Counted from the stretch's first letter, positions 43,190-51,817 are shown. The stretch is 64,000 bases of DNA from an uncultured Paracoccaceae bacterium (GCA_937146765.1 CAKZRP010000020.1:1-64000); one strand, 5' to 3'. The notes: generated by a model not told the origin, from the sequence alone. Program-made: numbers and translations.

Positions 43190-44000
43190 GGTGACGCGAC
43201 TTTCCATTCGTCATGTGACGACCTATCGATACGAGGCCCCGGTGCATTACGCGCTGCAAAAGCTGCGGCTCACACCGCGCTCGGGCCATGGCCAGAAGGT
43301 GGTGGAATGGACCGCTTCGGTCAGCGGCGGGGCCAAGCAGCTCTCCTATGACGATCCGCTGATGAACCAGACCGATCTGATCAAGGTGGACAGCGGCGCC
43401 ACCGAGGTGGAAATCACCTGCGAGGGCATCGTCGAGGTCGAGGATCGCCACGGCGTCATCGGCCAGCATTCCGGCTATGCGCCGCTCTGGCTCTATCAGG
43501 AGTCCACCTCGCTGACGGCGGCGGGCAACAACGTGCGCCAATTGGCGGCCCGCGTCCGGCAGGAGACCGAGGATCTGGACGATATCGCCCGGATGCACCG
43601 GCTTTCGGCCGAGATCGCCGAGGCGGTGACCTACAAGATCGGCAAGACCGATGCCACTACCAGTGCCGAGATGGCGATTGCGGCGGGGCACGGGGTCTGT
43701 CAGGACCATGCCCATGTGATGATCGCGGCGACCCGGCATCTGGGCTATCCCGCGCGTTACATCAGCGGCTACCTGCTGATGGACGGGCAGGTCAGCCAGG
43801 ACGCCGGCCATGCCTGGTGCGAGGTCTATCTGGACACCCTCGGCTGGGTCGGCTTTGACGTCTCCAACCAGATCTGCCCGGACGGGCGCTATGTCCGCGT
43901 CGCGGTAGGGCGCGATTACGGCGATGCGGCACCAATTGTCGGCATTCGGCAGGGCGAAGGCGACGAGGCGCTAACTGTTTCCTTGCAGGTTCAGCAATAG
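43182..44000 (+). CDS. Transglutaminase-like family protein
   Basis: A 272-residue protein with a bacterial transglutaminase N-terminal beta domain (RLSIRHVTTYRYEAPVHYALQKLRLTPRSG) and a papain-like catalytic core: Cys in GHGVCQDHAHVMIA, His in DAGHAWCEVYL and Asp in VGFDVSNQ. It is more likely a cysteine peptidase or amidase than a crosslinking transglutaminase. The ATG at 43182 (MAEVTRLSIR) overlaps the alpha-E stop. No signal peptide. It is part of the Anbu operon. Confidence 0.93.
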   Translation: MAEVTRLSIRHVTTYRYEAPVHYALQKLRLTPRSGHGQKVVEWTASVSGGAKQLSYDDPLMNQTDLIKVDSGATEVEITCEGIVEVEDRHGVIGQHSGYAPLWLYQESTSLTAAGNNVRQLAARVRQETEDLDDIARMHRLSAEIAEAVTYKIGKTDATTSAEMAIAAGHGVCQDHAHVMIAATRHLGYPARYISGYLLMDGQVSQDAGHAWCEVYLDTLGWVGFDVSNQICPDGRYVRVAVGRDYGDAAPIVGIRQGEGDEALTVSLQVQQ

Positions 44001-44034
44001 ACTGATTGAAGGCTCTGACACAGGAGATGCGTTC

Positions 44035-44775
44035 ATGACCTATTGCGTGGGGCTTATGCTCAACAAGGGCCTCGTTTTCATGTCCGACACGCGGACCAAT
44101 TCCGGTGTCGACAATATCTCGACCTTTCAGAAGATGTTCACCTGGGAGGTGCCCGGCGAGCGCTCCATCACCATGATGACCGCCGGCAATCTGGCCACCA
44201 CCCAATCGGTGGTGAGCCTGCTGCACGAGCGCAGCAAGGAGCCGGGCGCCCGCAGCCCCGGCATCCTCGAGGCGCCCTCGATGTTTCAGGTCGCGACCAT
44301 GGTGGGCAATCTCCTCAAGGAGGTGATCTCCACCCATGCCGAGGCCGGCCAGCGCGCCGATGCGGCCTTTAACGCGACCATCGTGCTGGGCGGTCAGGTC
44401 GGCGATGGCGAGCCGCGCCTGTTCCTGATCTATCCCGAGGGCAACTTCATCGAGGCCAGCTTTGACACGCCCTTCTTCCAGATCGGCGAGACCAAATACG
44501 GCCGTCCGATCCTGGTGCGGGCCTATGATCCGGACATGAGTTTCGAGGATGCGGTGAAACTGCTGCTGGTGTCCTTTGACTCCACCATCAAGGCCAATCT
44601 CTCGGTCAGCCTGCCGCTGGATGTGCATATCTACCGCAAGGACAGCCGGAAGAACGGCCATGTCTTCCGCATTGCCAGCGATGATCCTTACTTCGAGGCG
44701 GTGTCGAGCGGCTGGGGCATTGCCCTGCGCGAGGCCTTCGGCCAATTGCCGGAGTTTGTCCTGCCCGAGGCCTGA
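44035..44775 (+). CDS. Anbu, proteasome-related peptidase
   Basis: A 246-residue Ntn-hydrolase of the Anbu (ancestral beta-subunit, HslV/20S-like) family. After removal of Met1 the N-terminus is Thr1 (TYCVGLMLNKGLVFMSDTRTN), with Asp17 in MSD and a Lys near position 32 (FQK) completing the proteasome-type site. The segments MMTAGNLATTQSVVSLL and FLIYPEGNFIEAS fit the family. Anbu forms open helical or ring assemblies with little known activity. A clear AGGAG precedes the ATG, and the gene ends the four-gene operon 34 bp after the transglutaminase gene. Confidence 0.93.
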   Translation: MTYCVGLMLNKGLVFMSDTRTNSGVDNISTFQKMFTWEVPGERSITMMTAGNLATTQSVVSLLHERSKEPGARSPGILEAPSMFQVATMVGNLLKEVISTHAEAGQRADAAFNATIVLGGQVGDGEPRLFLIYPEGNFIEASFDTPFFQIGETKYGRPILVRAYDPDMSFEDAVKLLLVSFDSTIKANLSVSLPLDVHIYRKDSRKNGHVFRIASDDPYFEAVSSGWGIALREAFGQLPEFVLPEA

Positions 44776-44799
44776 GCCCCGGACAGGCCTGCCGATCCC

Positions 44800-44827
44800 C
44801 GGGCGGAGGGAGGATCTTCCCCGCCCG
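44800..44827. terminator. Hairpin between convergent Anbu and RidA genes
   Basis: Arms CGGGCGG (44800-44806) and CCGCCCG (44821-44827) with additional inner pairing (GGGAG/CTTCC). It sits in the 71-bp gap between two convergent stops and could end both operons, though the T tracts are poor. Confidence 0.55.
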
Positions 44828-44846
44828 AGGATCGAAGACGCGACCC

Positions 44847-45236
44847 TCAGCCGAGGGGTTTGTAGGCGGTGACGTCGATCTCGATCTTGGCATCCACCAT
44901 CAGCTGCGATTTCACCGTGGACCGCGCGGGGGCGCCATTCGGGAAATAGCTGGCGTAGACCCGGTTGAAGGTCCAGAAATCGCGCGGATCGTCGAGCCAG
45001 ACATTGACCTTGGCCACATCGTCGAGGGTGCAGCCTGCCAGCGCCAGTACGGCAATCACGTTTTCCATGGTGCGTTTGGTCTGGGCCTCGATGCCGCCCG
45101 GCTCGATCTCGCCGCGCTCGTTCATCGCCACCTGGCCCGAAATGAAGACGAAGTCGCCTGCACGGGTTGCGGGCGAGAAGGGCAGGTTCTGGCCGCCTGC
45201 GCCGGTGCGCTCTGCGCCAATGCGTTCAATGGTCAT
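44847..45236 (-). CDS. RidA family imine/enamine deaminase
   Basis: A 129-residue RidA-fold protein (MTIERIGAERTGAGGQNLPFSPATRAGDFVFISGQVAMNE). RidA proteins hydrolyse reactive 2-imino acids released by PLP enzymes. The conserved Arg is in APARSTVKSQLMVDAKIEID. It is the last gene of the TRAP - M81 - D-amino-acid lyase - kinase operon, 28 bp after the kinase, so it probably clears the imine formed by the PLP enzyme there. Confidence 0.92.
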   Translation of the reverse strand: MTIERIGAERTGAGGQNLPFSPATRAGDFVFISGQVAMNERGEIEPGGIEAQTKRTMENVIAVLALAGCTLDDVAKVNVWLDDPRDFWTFNRVYASYFPNGAPARSTVKSQLMVDAKIEIDVTAYKPLG

Positions 45237-45264
45237 GGGATAGTCTCCTCGTCGTTTGGAAAGG

Positions 45265-46191
45265 TCAGGCGCGCGACGCTTGGGCAAGGGCCACGCGGGT
45301 GTCGGTCAGGGTCGGGATCGGCGCGACAGCGCCATATCCGGTGGTCGAGAGGGCGGCGGCCATATTGGCCAGCTCCGCCGCCTGATAGGGGTCGGCTCCG
45401 GCGGTGAGCGCGGCGAGGAAGGCGCCGTTGAAGCAATCTCCGGCGCCGGTGGCATCCCTGGCCGCGACCCTGTGGCCGGGCAGGCGTCGGGCCTCTCCCT
45501 TGACCGAGACCAGCACGCCCTCCGCGCCCAAGGTGAGCGCCACAATCGAGGGGCCAAGATCATGGTAGAAGGCCGCGATTTTCTCGGGGCTGTGCAGGCC
45601 GGTCAGCTGGCGCGCATCCTCCAGCCCGGGCAGGGCAATATCGGCCCTGCGCATCACCTCATGGGTGACGGCACGCGCGTCTTCCAACGACCAGAGCGCC
45701 AGCCGCAGATTGGGGTCAAAGGCAAAAAGACCCTGCGTCACGCGGGTGAGTTTTGCCGCCTCGAGCACCGCCGCACGCATGGTTTCCGAAATCGCAAGGC
45801 TGATGCCGGAAGCATAAAAGACCGCCAGGTGTTGCAAGGCCGTTGCGGGCAAGTTCACAGCTGTAAACTTGCTCGCCGCCGAGCCCTTGCGGCGATAGGT
45901 GAAATGGTGACCACCTGCGTCATGGGTGACAAAATAGACCCCGGTTTCCTCGCCCTCGGCGCGGGTCACATGGCTGGTGTCGACGCCCTCGCGCGCCCAA
46001 AGATCGCATAGGGCGGCGCCAAAGGGATCCGTCCCGACCCGCGTCAGCATGCCTGCCCGCGCGCCGTGGCGGGCGGCGGCAATCGCCACGTTGGAGACAT
46101 CGCCGCCAAAGCCCATGGCGAAATGCCCCTCGGGCGTTTGGTTGAACTCCACCAGCGGCTCGCCCAGGCAGAGGATCTGCGGCCCGCTCAC
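45265..46191 (-). CDS. PfkB-family sugar kinase, 2-keto-3-deoxygluconate kinase-like
   Basis: A 308-residue ribokinase-fold protein. The opening ILCLGEPLVEFNQTPEGHFAMGFGGDVSNVAIAAARHGA is typical of KDG kinases (KdgK), and the C-terminal anion-hole motif DATGAGDCFNGAF with catalytic Asp is intact. A KDG kinase would make KDPG for the Entner-Doudoroff route. It overlaps the PLP-enzyme stop by 4 bp. The substrate call is by similarity; other 2-keto-3-deoxy sugar acids are possible. Confidence 0.88.
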   Translation of the reverse strand: MSGPQILCLGEPLVEFNQTPEGHFAMGFGGDVSNVAIAAARHGARAGMLTRVGTDPFGAALCDLWAREGVDTSHVTRAEGEETGVYFVTHDAGGHHFTYRRKGSAASKFTAVNLPATALQHLAVFYASGISLAISETMRAAVLEAAKLTRVTQGLFAFDPNLRLALWSLEDARAVTHEVMRRADIALPGLEDARQLTGLHSPEKIAAFYHDLGPSIVALTLGAEGVLVSVKGEARRLPGHRVAARDATGAGDCFNGAFLAALTAGADPYQAAELANMAAALSTTGYGAVAPIPTLTDTRVALAQASRA

Positions 46192-47243
46192 CAGACCTGC
46201 CCCCGGGCCGCGACGGGTTCGGTGCCGAGGATTTCAGTCCCGCGCATCAGCACCACATGGTCGAGCATGTTCGACACCACGCAGGCATGGTTGGGCACGA
46301 TCCGGACCTGATCGCCGACCCGCAGGCCGATGGGCCCGTCGCAGGTGATCCGCCCGTGTTCCTCGCTCAGCTGGTCGATCTTGAGATCGGGGCGGCCCAG
46401 CACATGGCCGTAGCCCTCGAGCCCCAAGAGGTCCGAGGTGAGCACCTTGGAGCCTGCATCAATCACCGCGCGCCCCTCGGCGGGGGTGGAGATCACTGTC
46501 GCCAGCACGGTTAAGGCACATTCCGCCCAGTCACAGACCCCGCGCGCCACCAGCGAGCGGTCGTTGTAGATATAGGTGCCGATGCGGTACTCGGTGGCCA
46601 GCGGCATCTCATGCGCGCGCCACATATCGGGCGAGCCACCGGAGGAGATGGTGGAGACCGCGAGACCTGCTCCTTCGATCAAGCCCTTGGCCTCGCTCAA
46701 CCATTTTGCAACCTCCGGCGCGCGCCCGATGGGCGGGTAGGTCATCAGGCCGGCGAAAGTGAGGCCGGGCAGGGCGGCGATCCCCTGCGCCAGTTGGGCT
46801 GCCTCCGCCGGGGTGGCAACCCCACAGCGGTCAGCCCCGGTGTTGCATTCCACCAGCACGGGCAGAGGCGTCGCGGCATCGGCAAAGCCTGCGCTCAGGC
46901 CCTTTACCACTTCGGAACTGTCCGCCACGACAGACAGCGGCACCCGCGCCGCGAGGGTTCGCAGCCGCGCAACCTTTTCAGCGCCGAGGATGTTGTAGGT
47001 CAGCAGAATGTCCCGCATCTCGCCGCCTGCGACCATGGCCTCCGCCTCGGTGATCTTTTGGCAGGTGATGCCGATGGCGCCCTGGGCGATCTGATATTCG
47101 GCCAGCCGGGGCAGCTTGTGGGTTTTGATATGCGGGCGCAGGCGCAGCCCGTGGCTGTCGCAATAGGATTGATAGGCGCGCACATTGGCCTCGGCCACAT
47201 CAAGGTCCACCAGCACGGCGGGGGTGTCGATCTCTAGGGTCAT
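46188..47243 (-). CDS. PLP-dependent D-threonine aldolase / D-serine dehydratase family enzyme
   Basis: A 351-residue fold-type III PLP enzyme. The Schiff-base Lys is in RPHIKTHK (about residue 44), and the C-terminal metal site is PNHACVVSN (HxC motif), which binds zinc or manganese in this family. These enzymes act on D-configured beta-hydroxy amino acids by retro-aldol cleavage or dehydration. The start is ATG at 47243, overlapping the M81 stop (TGATG). With a KDG-type kinase and RidA downstream, a dehydratase giving a 2-imino-3-deoxy acid is the favoured reading. Confidence 0.9.
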   Translation of the reverse strand: MTLEIDTPAVLVDLDVAEANVRAYQSYCDSHGLRLRPHIKTHKLPRLAEYQIAQGAIGITCQKITEAEAMVAGGEMRDILLTYNILGAEKVARLRTLAARVPLSVVADSSEVVKGLSAGFADAATPLPVLVECNTGADRCGVATPAEAAQLAQGIAALPGLTFAGLMTYPPIGRAPEVAKWLSEAKGLIEGAGLAVSTISSGGSPDMWRAHEMPLATEYRIGTYIYNDRSLVARGVCDWAECALTVLATVISTPAEGRAVIDAGSKVLTSDLLGLEGYGHVLGRPDLKIDQLSEEHGRITCDGPIGLRVGDQVRIVPNHACVVSNMLDHVVLMRGTEILGTEPVAARGQVW

Positions 47244-48709
47244 CAGGCGTGCTCCTCCGCGTGGGGGGCCTCGACACGCGGCCAGAGGGCGCGGGTCAGG
47301 CGGGTGTAGGGGGTGCGGGCGGGGTCGTTGGGGTAGGGACCCTCGACCGCCGCATAGAGGATCTCGCCCGCGATGGGGGCAAAGGCGCCGTGAAAGTGGT
47401 TGGTCGATTTCACGATCAGAATGCGCTTTGTCGCAATGTCGATGCCGAGATTGGTGAAAAGGTCGGGCGAAAACGCCTGACTGCGGTTGGAGTTCAGCAC
47501 AATGTCGAGGCTGCCGATACGGATCACCGCGCAGTCGCCAAGGGGCACCACCGAGGTGCCAAAGCTCTGCACCGCGTCGCGTTCCAGCCGCATCACCGTC
47601 ACCCGTGCGTCCAAGGGCGCGCCGGCATGGGCCGAGGTCTTGCCACCAAAGCGCAGATCGAGCGTCGCGCCCTCGCCAGCGGCAAAGCACAGGCGCACCG
47701 CCATCGGGTCCCAGATGGTGCCAAAGGCGACGTCCTCGAGTTGCTGCGCCAGCACCTCGCGCAGCAGGATGGTCGAGTCGCCCGCCACGCCGCCGCCGGG
47801 ATTGTCCCAGACATCGGCCACCACCACGGGGGTCTTCTGGCTGGCATCAGCGCGGCGCAGGGCCTCCGCCGGGGGCAGGAAGTCGGGTTTGGTGCGACCG
47901 CGAAAGCCAAAAAGCTCCATCCCGAGGTCGCGCGCCAGACGGTCGCCACGCGCAACGTCCCCGTCGGTGATGACGATGATCTTGGCGCCAAGGTCGGGGC
48001 TGTCGCCAGCCATGAATCCGTGAATGACGGAGCCGGAGAGGATTTCGCCGCGCGCTTCCATACCCTTGATCTTGTCCACAAATCCGCGCATCGGCTGGAT
48101 GCTGGTGGGCAGCACGTCCATCATGCGCACGTCAAAGACCGAGATCTGCGGGGTGATTTCGCCACGCGCGGCGCGCAGGGTCAGGTCCACACAGGCCTCG
48201 CCCGCCTCGACAAAATCGGTATGGGGAAATTCCTTGAAGACGGTGATGACGTCCGCATTCTCGACCCGCTTGGCGCTGAGGTGGCTGTGGGGGTCAAAGC
48301 TGACGCCGATCTTTGCCTTGGGGCCAGCCAGCGCGCGGGCCGCGGCGATCAGCTCGCCTTCGCAATCGACGCAACCTTCCGCGATCATCGCGCCATGCAG
48401 GCCCAGCACCACCGCATCGACGGGCAGGGCGGCCTTGAGCTGGTCCAGTACCTCGTCGCGCAGCCGCTCCCAGGTCGCCGCATTGACCAGACCGCCCGGC
48501 TCCGCCCAGGTGGCGGTGCCCTCGATCAGTGTCAGGCCTTCCGCGGCCGCGCGCCGCCGCAGGGCGGGGAAGACCGCAGAACACAGCGTCGGGGTCTCCG
48601 GGTGTTTGCCCGGCACGGCGTAAAAGCTCTGCTCGAAATCGGAGAAATCCGTGCGCAGCGGCGAGAAGGTATTGGTTTCGGTGGCGAGCGAAGCGCAGAA
48701 AACGCGCAT
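47243..48709 (-). CDS. M81 family metallopeptidase (MlrC-like)
   Basis: A 488-residue protein of the M81/MlrC (DUF1485 + MlrC C-terminal) family. It starts MRVFCASLATETNTFSPLRTDFSDF; metal-region segments VVLGLHGAMIAEGCVDCEGELI and GVSFDPHSHLS supply Asp and His residues, and the C-terminal half has VADVWDNPGGGVAGDST. Named after a step in microcystin breakdown, the family is broad and most members have unknown substrates. It lies between the TRAP binding protein and the PLP enzyme in one operon, so it likely hydrolyses an imported amide or peptide-like compound. Confidence 0.9.
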   Translation of the reverse strand: MRVFCASLATETNTFSPLRTDFSDFEQSFYAVPGKHPETPTLCSAVFPALRRRAAAEGLTLIEGTATWAEPGGLVNAATWERLRDEVLDQLKAALPVDAVVLGLHGAMIAEGCVDCEGELIAAARALAGPKAKIGVSFDPHSHLSAKRVENADVITVFKEFPHTDFVEAGEACVDLTLRAARGEITPQISVFDVRMMDVLPTSIQPMRGFVDKIKGMEARGEILSGSVIHGFMAGDSPDLGAKIIVITDGDVARGDRLARDLGMELFGFRGRTKPDFLPPAEALRRADASQKTPVVVADVWDNPGGGVAGDSTILLREVLAQQLEDVAFGTIWDPMAVRLCFAAGEGATLDLRFGGKTSAHAGAPLDARVTVMRLERDAVQSFGTSVVPLGDCAVIRIGSLDIVLNSNRSQAFSPDLFTNLGIDIATKRILIVKSTNHFHGAFAPIAGEILYAAVEGPYPNDPARTPYTRLTRALWPRVEAPHAEEHA

Positions 48710-48734
48710 GAGGCAATTCCTTGAAGTGGGGGTT

Positions 48735-48762
48735 CCGGGGCGCGAGAAAACCCGCGCCCCGG
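48735..48762 (-). terminator. Hairpin after the TRAP binding-protein gene
   Basis: A 10-bp perfect stem CCGGGGCGCG/CGCGCCCCGG with an 8-nt loop, without a T run. As with other binding-protein genes in this window, it probably stabilises the upstream mRNA and limits read-through into the enzyme genes. Confidence 0.65.
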
Positions 48763-48772
48763 TCGGGGACCG

Positions 48773-49816
48773 TTAGTCGAGGTAGGCGGCGTCGTTCGCC
48801 TTGCCGACTTCGGTTTTGAACAGGGCCAGAAGCTCGTTCGCCTTGGCGTCGAGGTTCTCGGCCACATGGGCCTCAAAGGCGGGCTGGGTGGCGCCGGCCA
48901 TGGCGGCGCGCTGCTCGTCCGACAGCGCGGTCACTTCGATCTTGTCCATCAGCCCGGCAAGGCCGCGATCCGAGGCTTCGATGATGCGCGAGAGGCCACG
49001 GCTGGCGGTGACGCAGCTTTCGGCAGCGGTGTGCAGGGTCGCTTGTTCCGCCTCGGTCAGCCCGTCGTAGAAGGCCTTGTTGACCATGAAGGTATAGGGC
49101 GAGAACAGGTGGTTGGTGAGGGTCATGTGCTTTTGCACCTCGGCGAAATTCGCAAAGGAGATGATCGGCACCGGGTTCATCTGCCCGTCGATAACGCCGG
49201 TCTGCAGGCCGGAATAGACCTCACCCCAGCTCAAGGGGTAGGCCTCGGCACCCAGGGCCTGCACGATCTTCTGGTGGCTCGGCAGGGTCATGGTGCGGAT
49301 GCGGATGCCGTCAAAATCCTCCAGGTTGGCGATCTGGCGCTGGGAGTTGGTGACGGCAAAGAAGCCGCCGGTGTCCGGGAAGCCCAGCACCACCACATCG
49401 CCCAGTTCGGCCTCGATATCGGCAGCCAGCGCGGTGCCGAAGTCGCCGTCAAACACCGCATAGGTCGAGGCGTTGTTGGCAAAGGCAAAGGGCAGGTTCA
49501 GCACGTCGATGCGCGGATAATAAGAGGCCAGCGCGCCGGTGGAGGTCAGGGTCGCCTGGATCACGCCATCGCGGACCTGCTGGACGTGTTCGGCGGCGGT
49601 GCCCAACTGGTTGGAGCCGAAGACCTCGACCGTGACGCTGCCATTGGTGTCGGCGGTCACGATGTTCTGGAACACGGCGGTGCAGGCATGGGCCGGGTTC
49701 TCAAACGGGTCGGTCTTGTTGTCATGGCCAAAGCGGATGGTGCCCCCGGCCATGGCGGAGCTTGCGGTCAGCGCGGCAATCGCACCAAGGGCAGCGGTCT
49801 TCAGGATTGAGTTCAT
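48773..49816 (-). CDS. TRAP transporter substrate-binding protein (DctP family)
   Basis: A 347-residue periplasmic DctP protein. The signal peptide is MNSILKTAALGAIAALTASSAMA. The mature part has the family segments IRFGHDNKTDPFENPAHA and FDGIRIRTMTLPSHQKIVQALGAEAYPLSWGEVYSGLQTGVIDGQMNP, including the conserved Arg that binds a ligand carboxylate. The ligand is therefore probably an organic acid, possibly a sugar or amino-sugar acid given the enzymes downstream. ATG at 49816; the upstream frame is leader. Confidence 0.94.
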   Translation of the reverse strand: MNSILKTAALGAIAALTASSAMAGGTIRFGHDNKTDPFENPAHACTAVFQNIVTADTNGSVTVEVFGSNQLGTAAEHVQQVRDGVIQATLTSTGALASYYPRIDVLNLPFAFANNASTYAVFDGDFGTALAADIEAELGDVVVLGFPDTGGFFAVTNSQRQIANLEDFDGIRIRTMTLPSHQKIVQALGAEAYPLSWGEVYSGLQTGVIDGQMNPVPIISFANFAEVQKHMTLTNHLFSPYTFMVNKAFYDGLTEAEQATLHTAAESCVTASRGLSRIIEASDRGLAGLMDKIEVTALSDEQRAAMAGATQPAFEAHVAENLDAKANELLALFKTEVGKANDAAYLD

Positions 49817-49868
49817 TTTGTTTTCCCTCACTGTTGGTTTGGTTTTGGTTGGTTTTAGGCTGCCCCGA

Positions 49869-51155
49869 TCAGGGGGCGAATCCGAGGGCACGCGGCAGCA
49901 TCAGGGCCGCGTCCTCCCAGAAGGCGAAGAGGAATAGGATGGCGATTTCCGCCACGAGGAAGGGCGCAAGCTTGACGGAGATGCGCTCCAGCTTTTCGCC
50001 GGTCACCGAGGAGAGCACGAAGAGGCAGGCCCCCACCGGCGGCGTCATCAGCGAGATATTGAGCGCGAGGACAAAGACGATGCCGGCGTGGATCGGCTCC
50101 AGCCCGATCTGTTCGGTCAGCGGCACCAGCACGGGCCCGAGGATGATCAGGATGGCGGTGATATCCATCACCATGCCGACGATCAGCAGGATGCAGATGA
50201 TGATGGCGATGACCGCATAGGGGTTCTCGGACAGGCCCAGCACACTGCCCGCGATGGCTTGCGGGATGCGCTCAAAGCTCATCCACCAGCCCAAGATGCC
50301 GGCAAAGGCGATGATGACGAAGATCACTCCGGTGATGCGGGCGGTGCGCACCAGCATCGCGTAGAGGTCGCGGAACGTGAGCGTGCGGTAGACGAAGAAG
50401 CCGATGAAGAGCGCATAGGCAACCGCGATGGAGGCCGCTTCGGTCGGGGTGACGATGCCGCCGAGGATGCCGCCCAGGATGATGACGGGCATCAACAGCG
50501 CGGTGATTGACGACAGGAAGGTCTGCCAGATCTCGCCAAAGGTGGCGCCGCGCTCGGCCTTGGGCAGGTTCTCGCGCTTGCCGCCGATGGCGATGACGCC
50601 CATGCAGACCACGCAGATCACCAGACCCGGCAGCACCCCCGCCGCAAACAGACCGCCGATCGAGACCCCCATCAGAGAGCCATAGACCACCATCAGGCCC
50701 GAGGGCGGAATGGTCGGCCCGATGATCGATCCGGCGGCGGTCACAGCACAGGCATAGTCGCGCTTGTAGCCCTGTTTCACCATCGCGGGCACCAAGGTCC
50801 GGCCAAAGGCAGCCGCGTCGGCGGTGGCAGACCCGGTCAGCCCGGCAAAGAACACCGAGGCCAGCATATTGGTATGGGCGAGACCGCCGCGAAAGCGTCC
50901 CACCAGCACCTCGGCCAGTTTCACCAGTCGTCCGGTAATGCCGGTGCTGTTCATGATCTCGCCCGCCAGAATGAAAAACGGCATGGCAAGGAAGGGGAAG
51001 ATATTGAGCCCGTTGAAGATCTTGCTCGGCCCGATGGCGAGGAAGGCGCTGCCGCCGCCCATCGAGAAGATGCCGACCACCCCAGCCAGCCCGATGGCAA
51101 AGCCGATGGGCATGCCGATCACCAGAAGGATCACAAAACTGATGGCGACGATCAT
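49869..51155 (-). CDS. TRAP transporter large permease (DctM)
   Basis: A 428-residue membrane protein with about 12 TM helices. It has the DctM signature stretches MPFFILAGEIMNSTGITGRLV and GSATADAAAFGRTLVPAMVKQGY, and SIIGPTIPPSGLMVVYG at the re-entrant loop. It uses the sodium gradient for uptake. ATG at 51155 overlaps the DctQ stop by 4 bp; the longer frame upstream is antisense to sense in the DctQ frame and is rejected. Confidence 0.95.
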   Translation of the reverse strand: MIVAISFVILLVIGMPIGFAIGLAGVVGIFSMGGGSAFLAIGPSKIFNGLNIFPFLAMPFFILAGEIMNSTGITGRLVKLAEVLVGRFRGGLAHTNMLASVFFAGLTGSATADAAAFGRTLVPAMVKQGYKRDYACAVTAAGSIIGPTIPPSGLMVVYGSLMGVSIGGLFAAGVLPGLVICVVCMGVIAIGGKRENLPKAERGATFGEIWQTFLSSITALLMPVIILGGILGGIVTPTEAASIAVAYALFIGFFVYRTLTFRDLYAMLVRTARITGVIFVIIAFAGILGWWMSFERIPQAIAGSVLGLSENPYAVIAIIICILLIVGMVMDITAILIILGPVLVPLTEQIGLEPIHAGIVFVLALNISLMTPPVGACLFVLSSVTGEKLERISVKLAPFLVAEIAILFLFAFWEDAALMLPRALGFAP

Positions 51156-51673
51156 GCGCTGGCTCCTTCTTCGCCCTCGGGGGCGGGCTGGTCGAGTTGG
51201 GTGCCCGCATCGCGCAGCGCCACCAGCACCACCTGCACACAGGCAAGGGCGGCGGCGGCGGGGATGGCGGCGTAGAAGGGCTGCAGGGTGGCGCCAAGGA
51301 TCATCGCCTGCCGCTTGGCTCCGCTTTCGGCAAAGCCGATGCCGAACCACAGCACGTAGAAGAACAGCGCGAAGGTCAGCCCGTCGATGGCGATCAACAT
51401 GGCGCGGCGCAGCGGCAGCGGCAGGGTCATCAGGACCGCGGTGAGGCCGATATGCTCGCGCCGTGCAATGCCGGAGGAGACCGCCAGCATCGCCGCCCAG
51501 ATCATCAGGTAGCGGGCCAGCACCTCGGGCCAGGGCAATTGCCAGTGAAAGAAGTAGCGGTCCACGACGCCGATCCAGACATCCAGCACCAGCGCCACCA
51601 TCAAGGCGGCGAGGAGGACCTCGGTGCCGCGATTGATCTGATGGCTCAGACGCCCTGCGAATTCCCCGATCAT
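51152..51673 (-). CDS. TRAP transporter small permease (DctQ)
   Basis: A 173-residue membrane protein with four predicted TM helices (for example VLLAALMVALVLDVWIGVVDRYFF and MLIAIDGLTFALFFYVLWFG). The WPEVLARYLMIWAAMLAVSSGIARREHIGL segment is the family signature. It heads the seven-gene operon and lies downstream of the first of three operator-like boxes (51689-51817). Confidence 0.93.
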   Translation of the reverse strand: MIGEFAGRLSHQINRGTEVLLAALMVALVLDVWIGVVDRYFFHWQLPWPEVLARYLMIWAAMLAVSSGIARREHIGLTAVLMTLPLPLRRAMLIAIDGLTFALFFYVLWFGIGFAESGAKRQAMILGATLQPFYAAIPAAAALACVQVVLVALRDAGTQLDQPAPEGEEGASA

Positions 51674-51688
51674 GATGACTCCCTATTT

Positions 51689-51817
51689 TGTAATTAAGGT
51701 ACATATTCGCGACGAGATTACACATCCGTCAAGAATAATTTGTTCCTTAGGTACAAATATCGGAGCTGAAACGGTTTTTGACAGGCGGATTTGACCTGAA
51801 AATGTATCTTAGGTACA
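51689..51817. promoter_or_regulatory. Three operator-like boxes TGTAyCTTAGGTACA in the TRAP/RpiR divergent region
   Basis: Imperfect palindromes at 51689-51703 (TGTAATTAAGGTACA), 51741-51755 (TGTTCCTTAGGTACA) and 51803-51817 (TGTATCTTAGGTACA). The right half AGGTACA is invariant. They are spaced 52 and 62 bp, close to whole helical turns (5 and 6), and lie between DctQ and the RpiR gene. One box abuts each start region and one sits in the middle, which suggests DNA looping by the RpiR dimer. Confidence 0.75.

Noticed and set aside
44035..44775. HslV or 20S proteasome beta subunit
   Set aside because: No HslU or proteasome alpha gene nearby, and sequence and neighbours fit Anbu.
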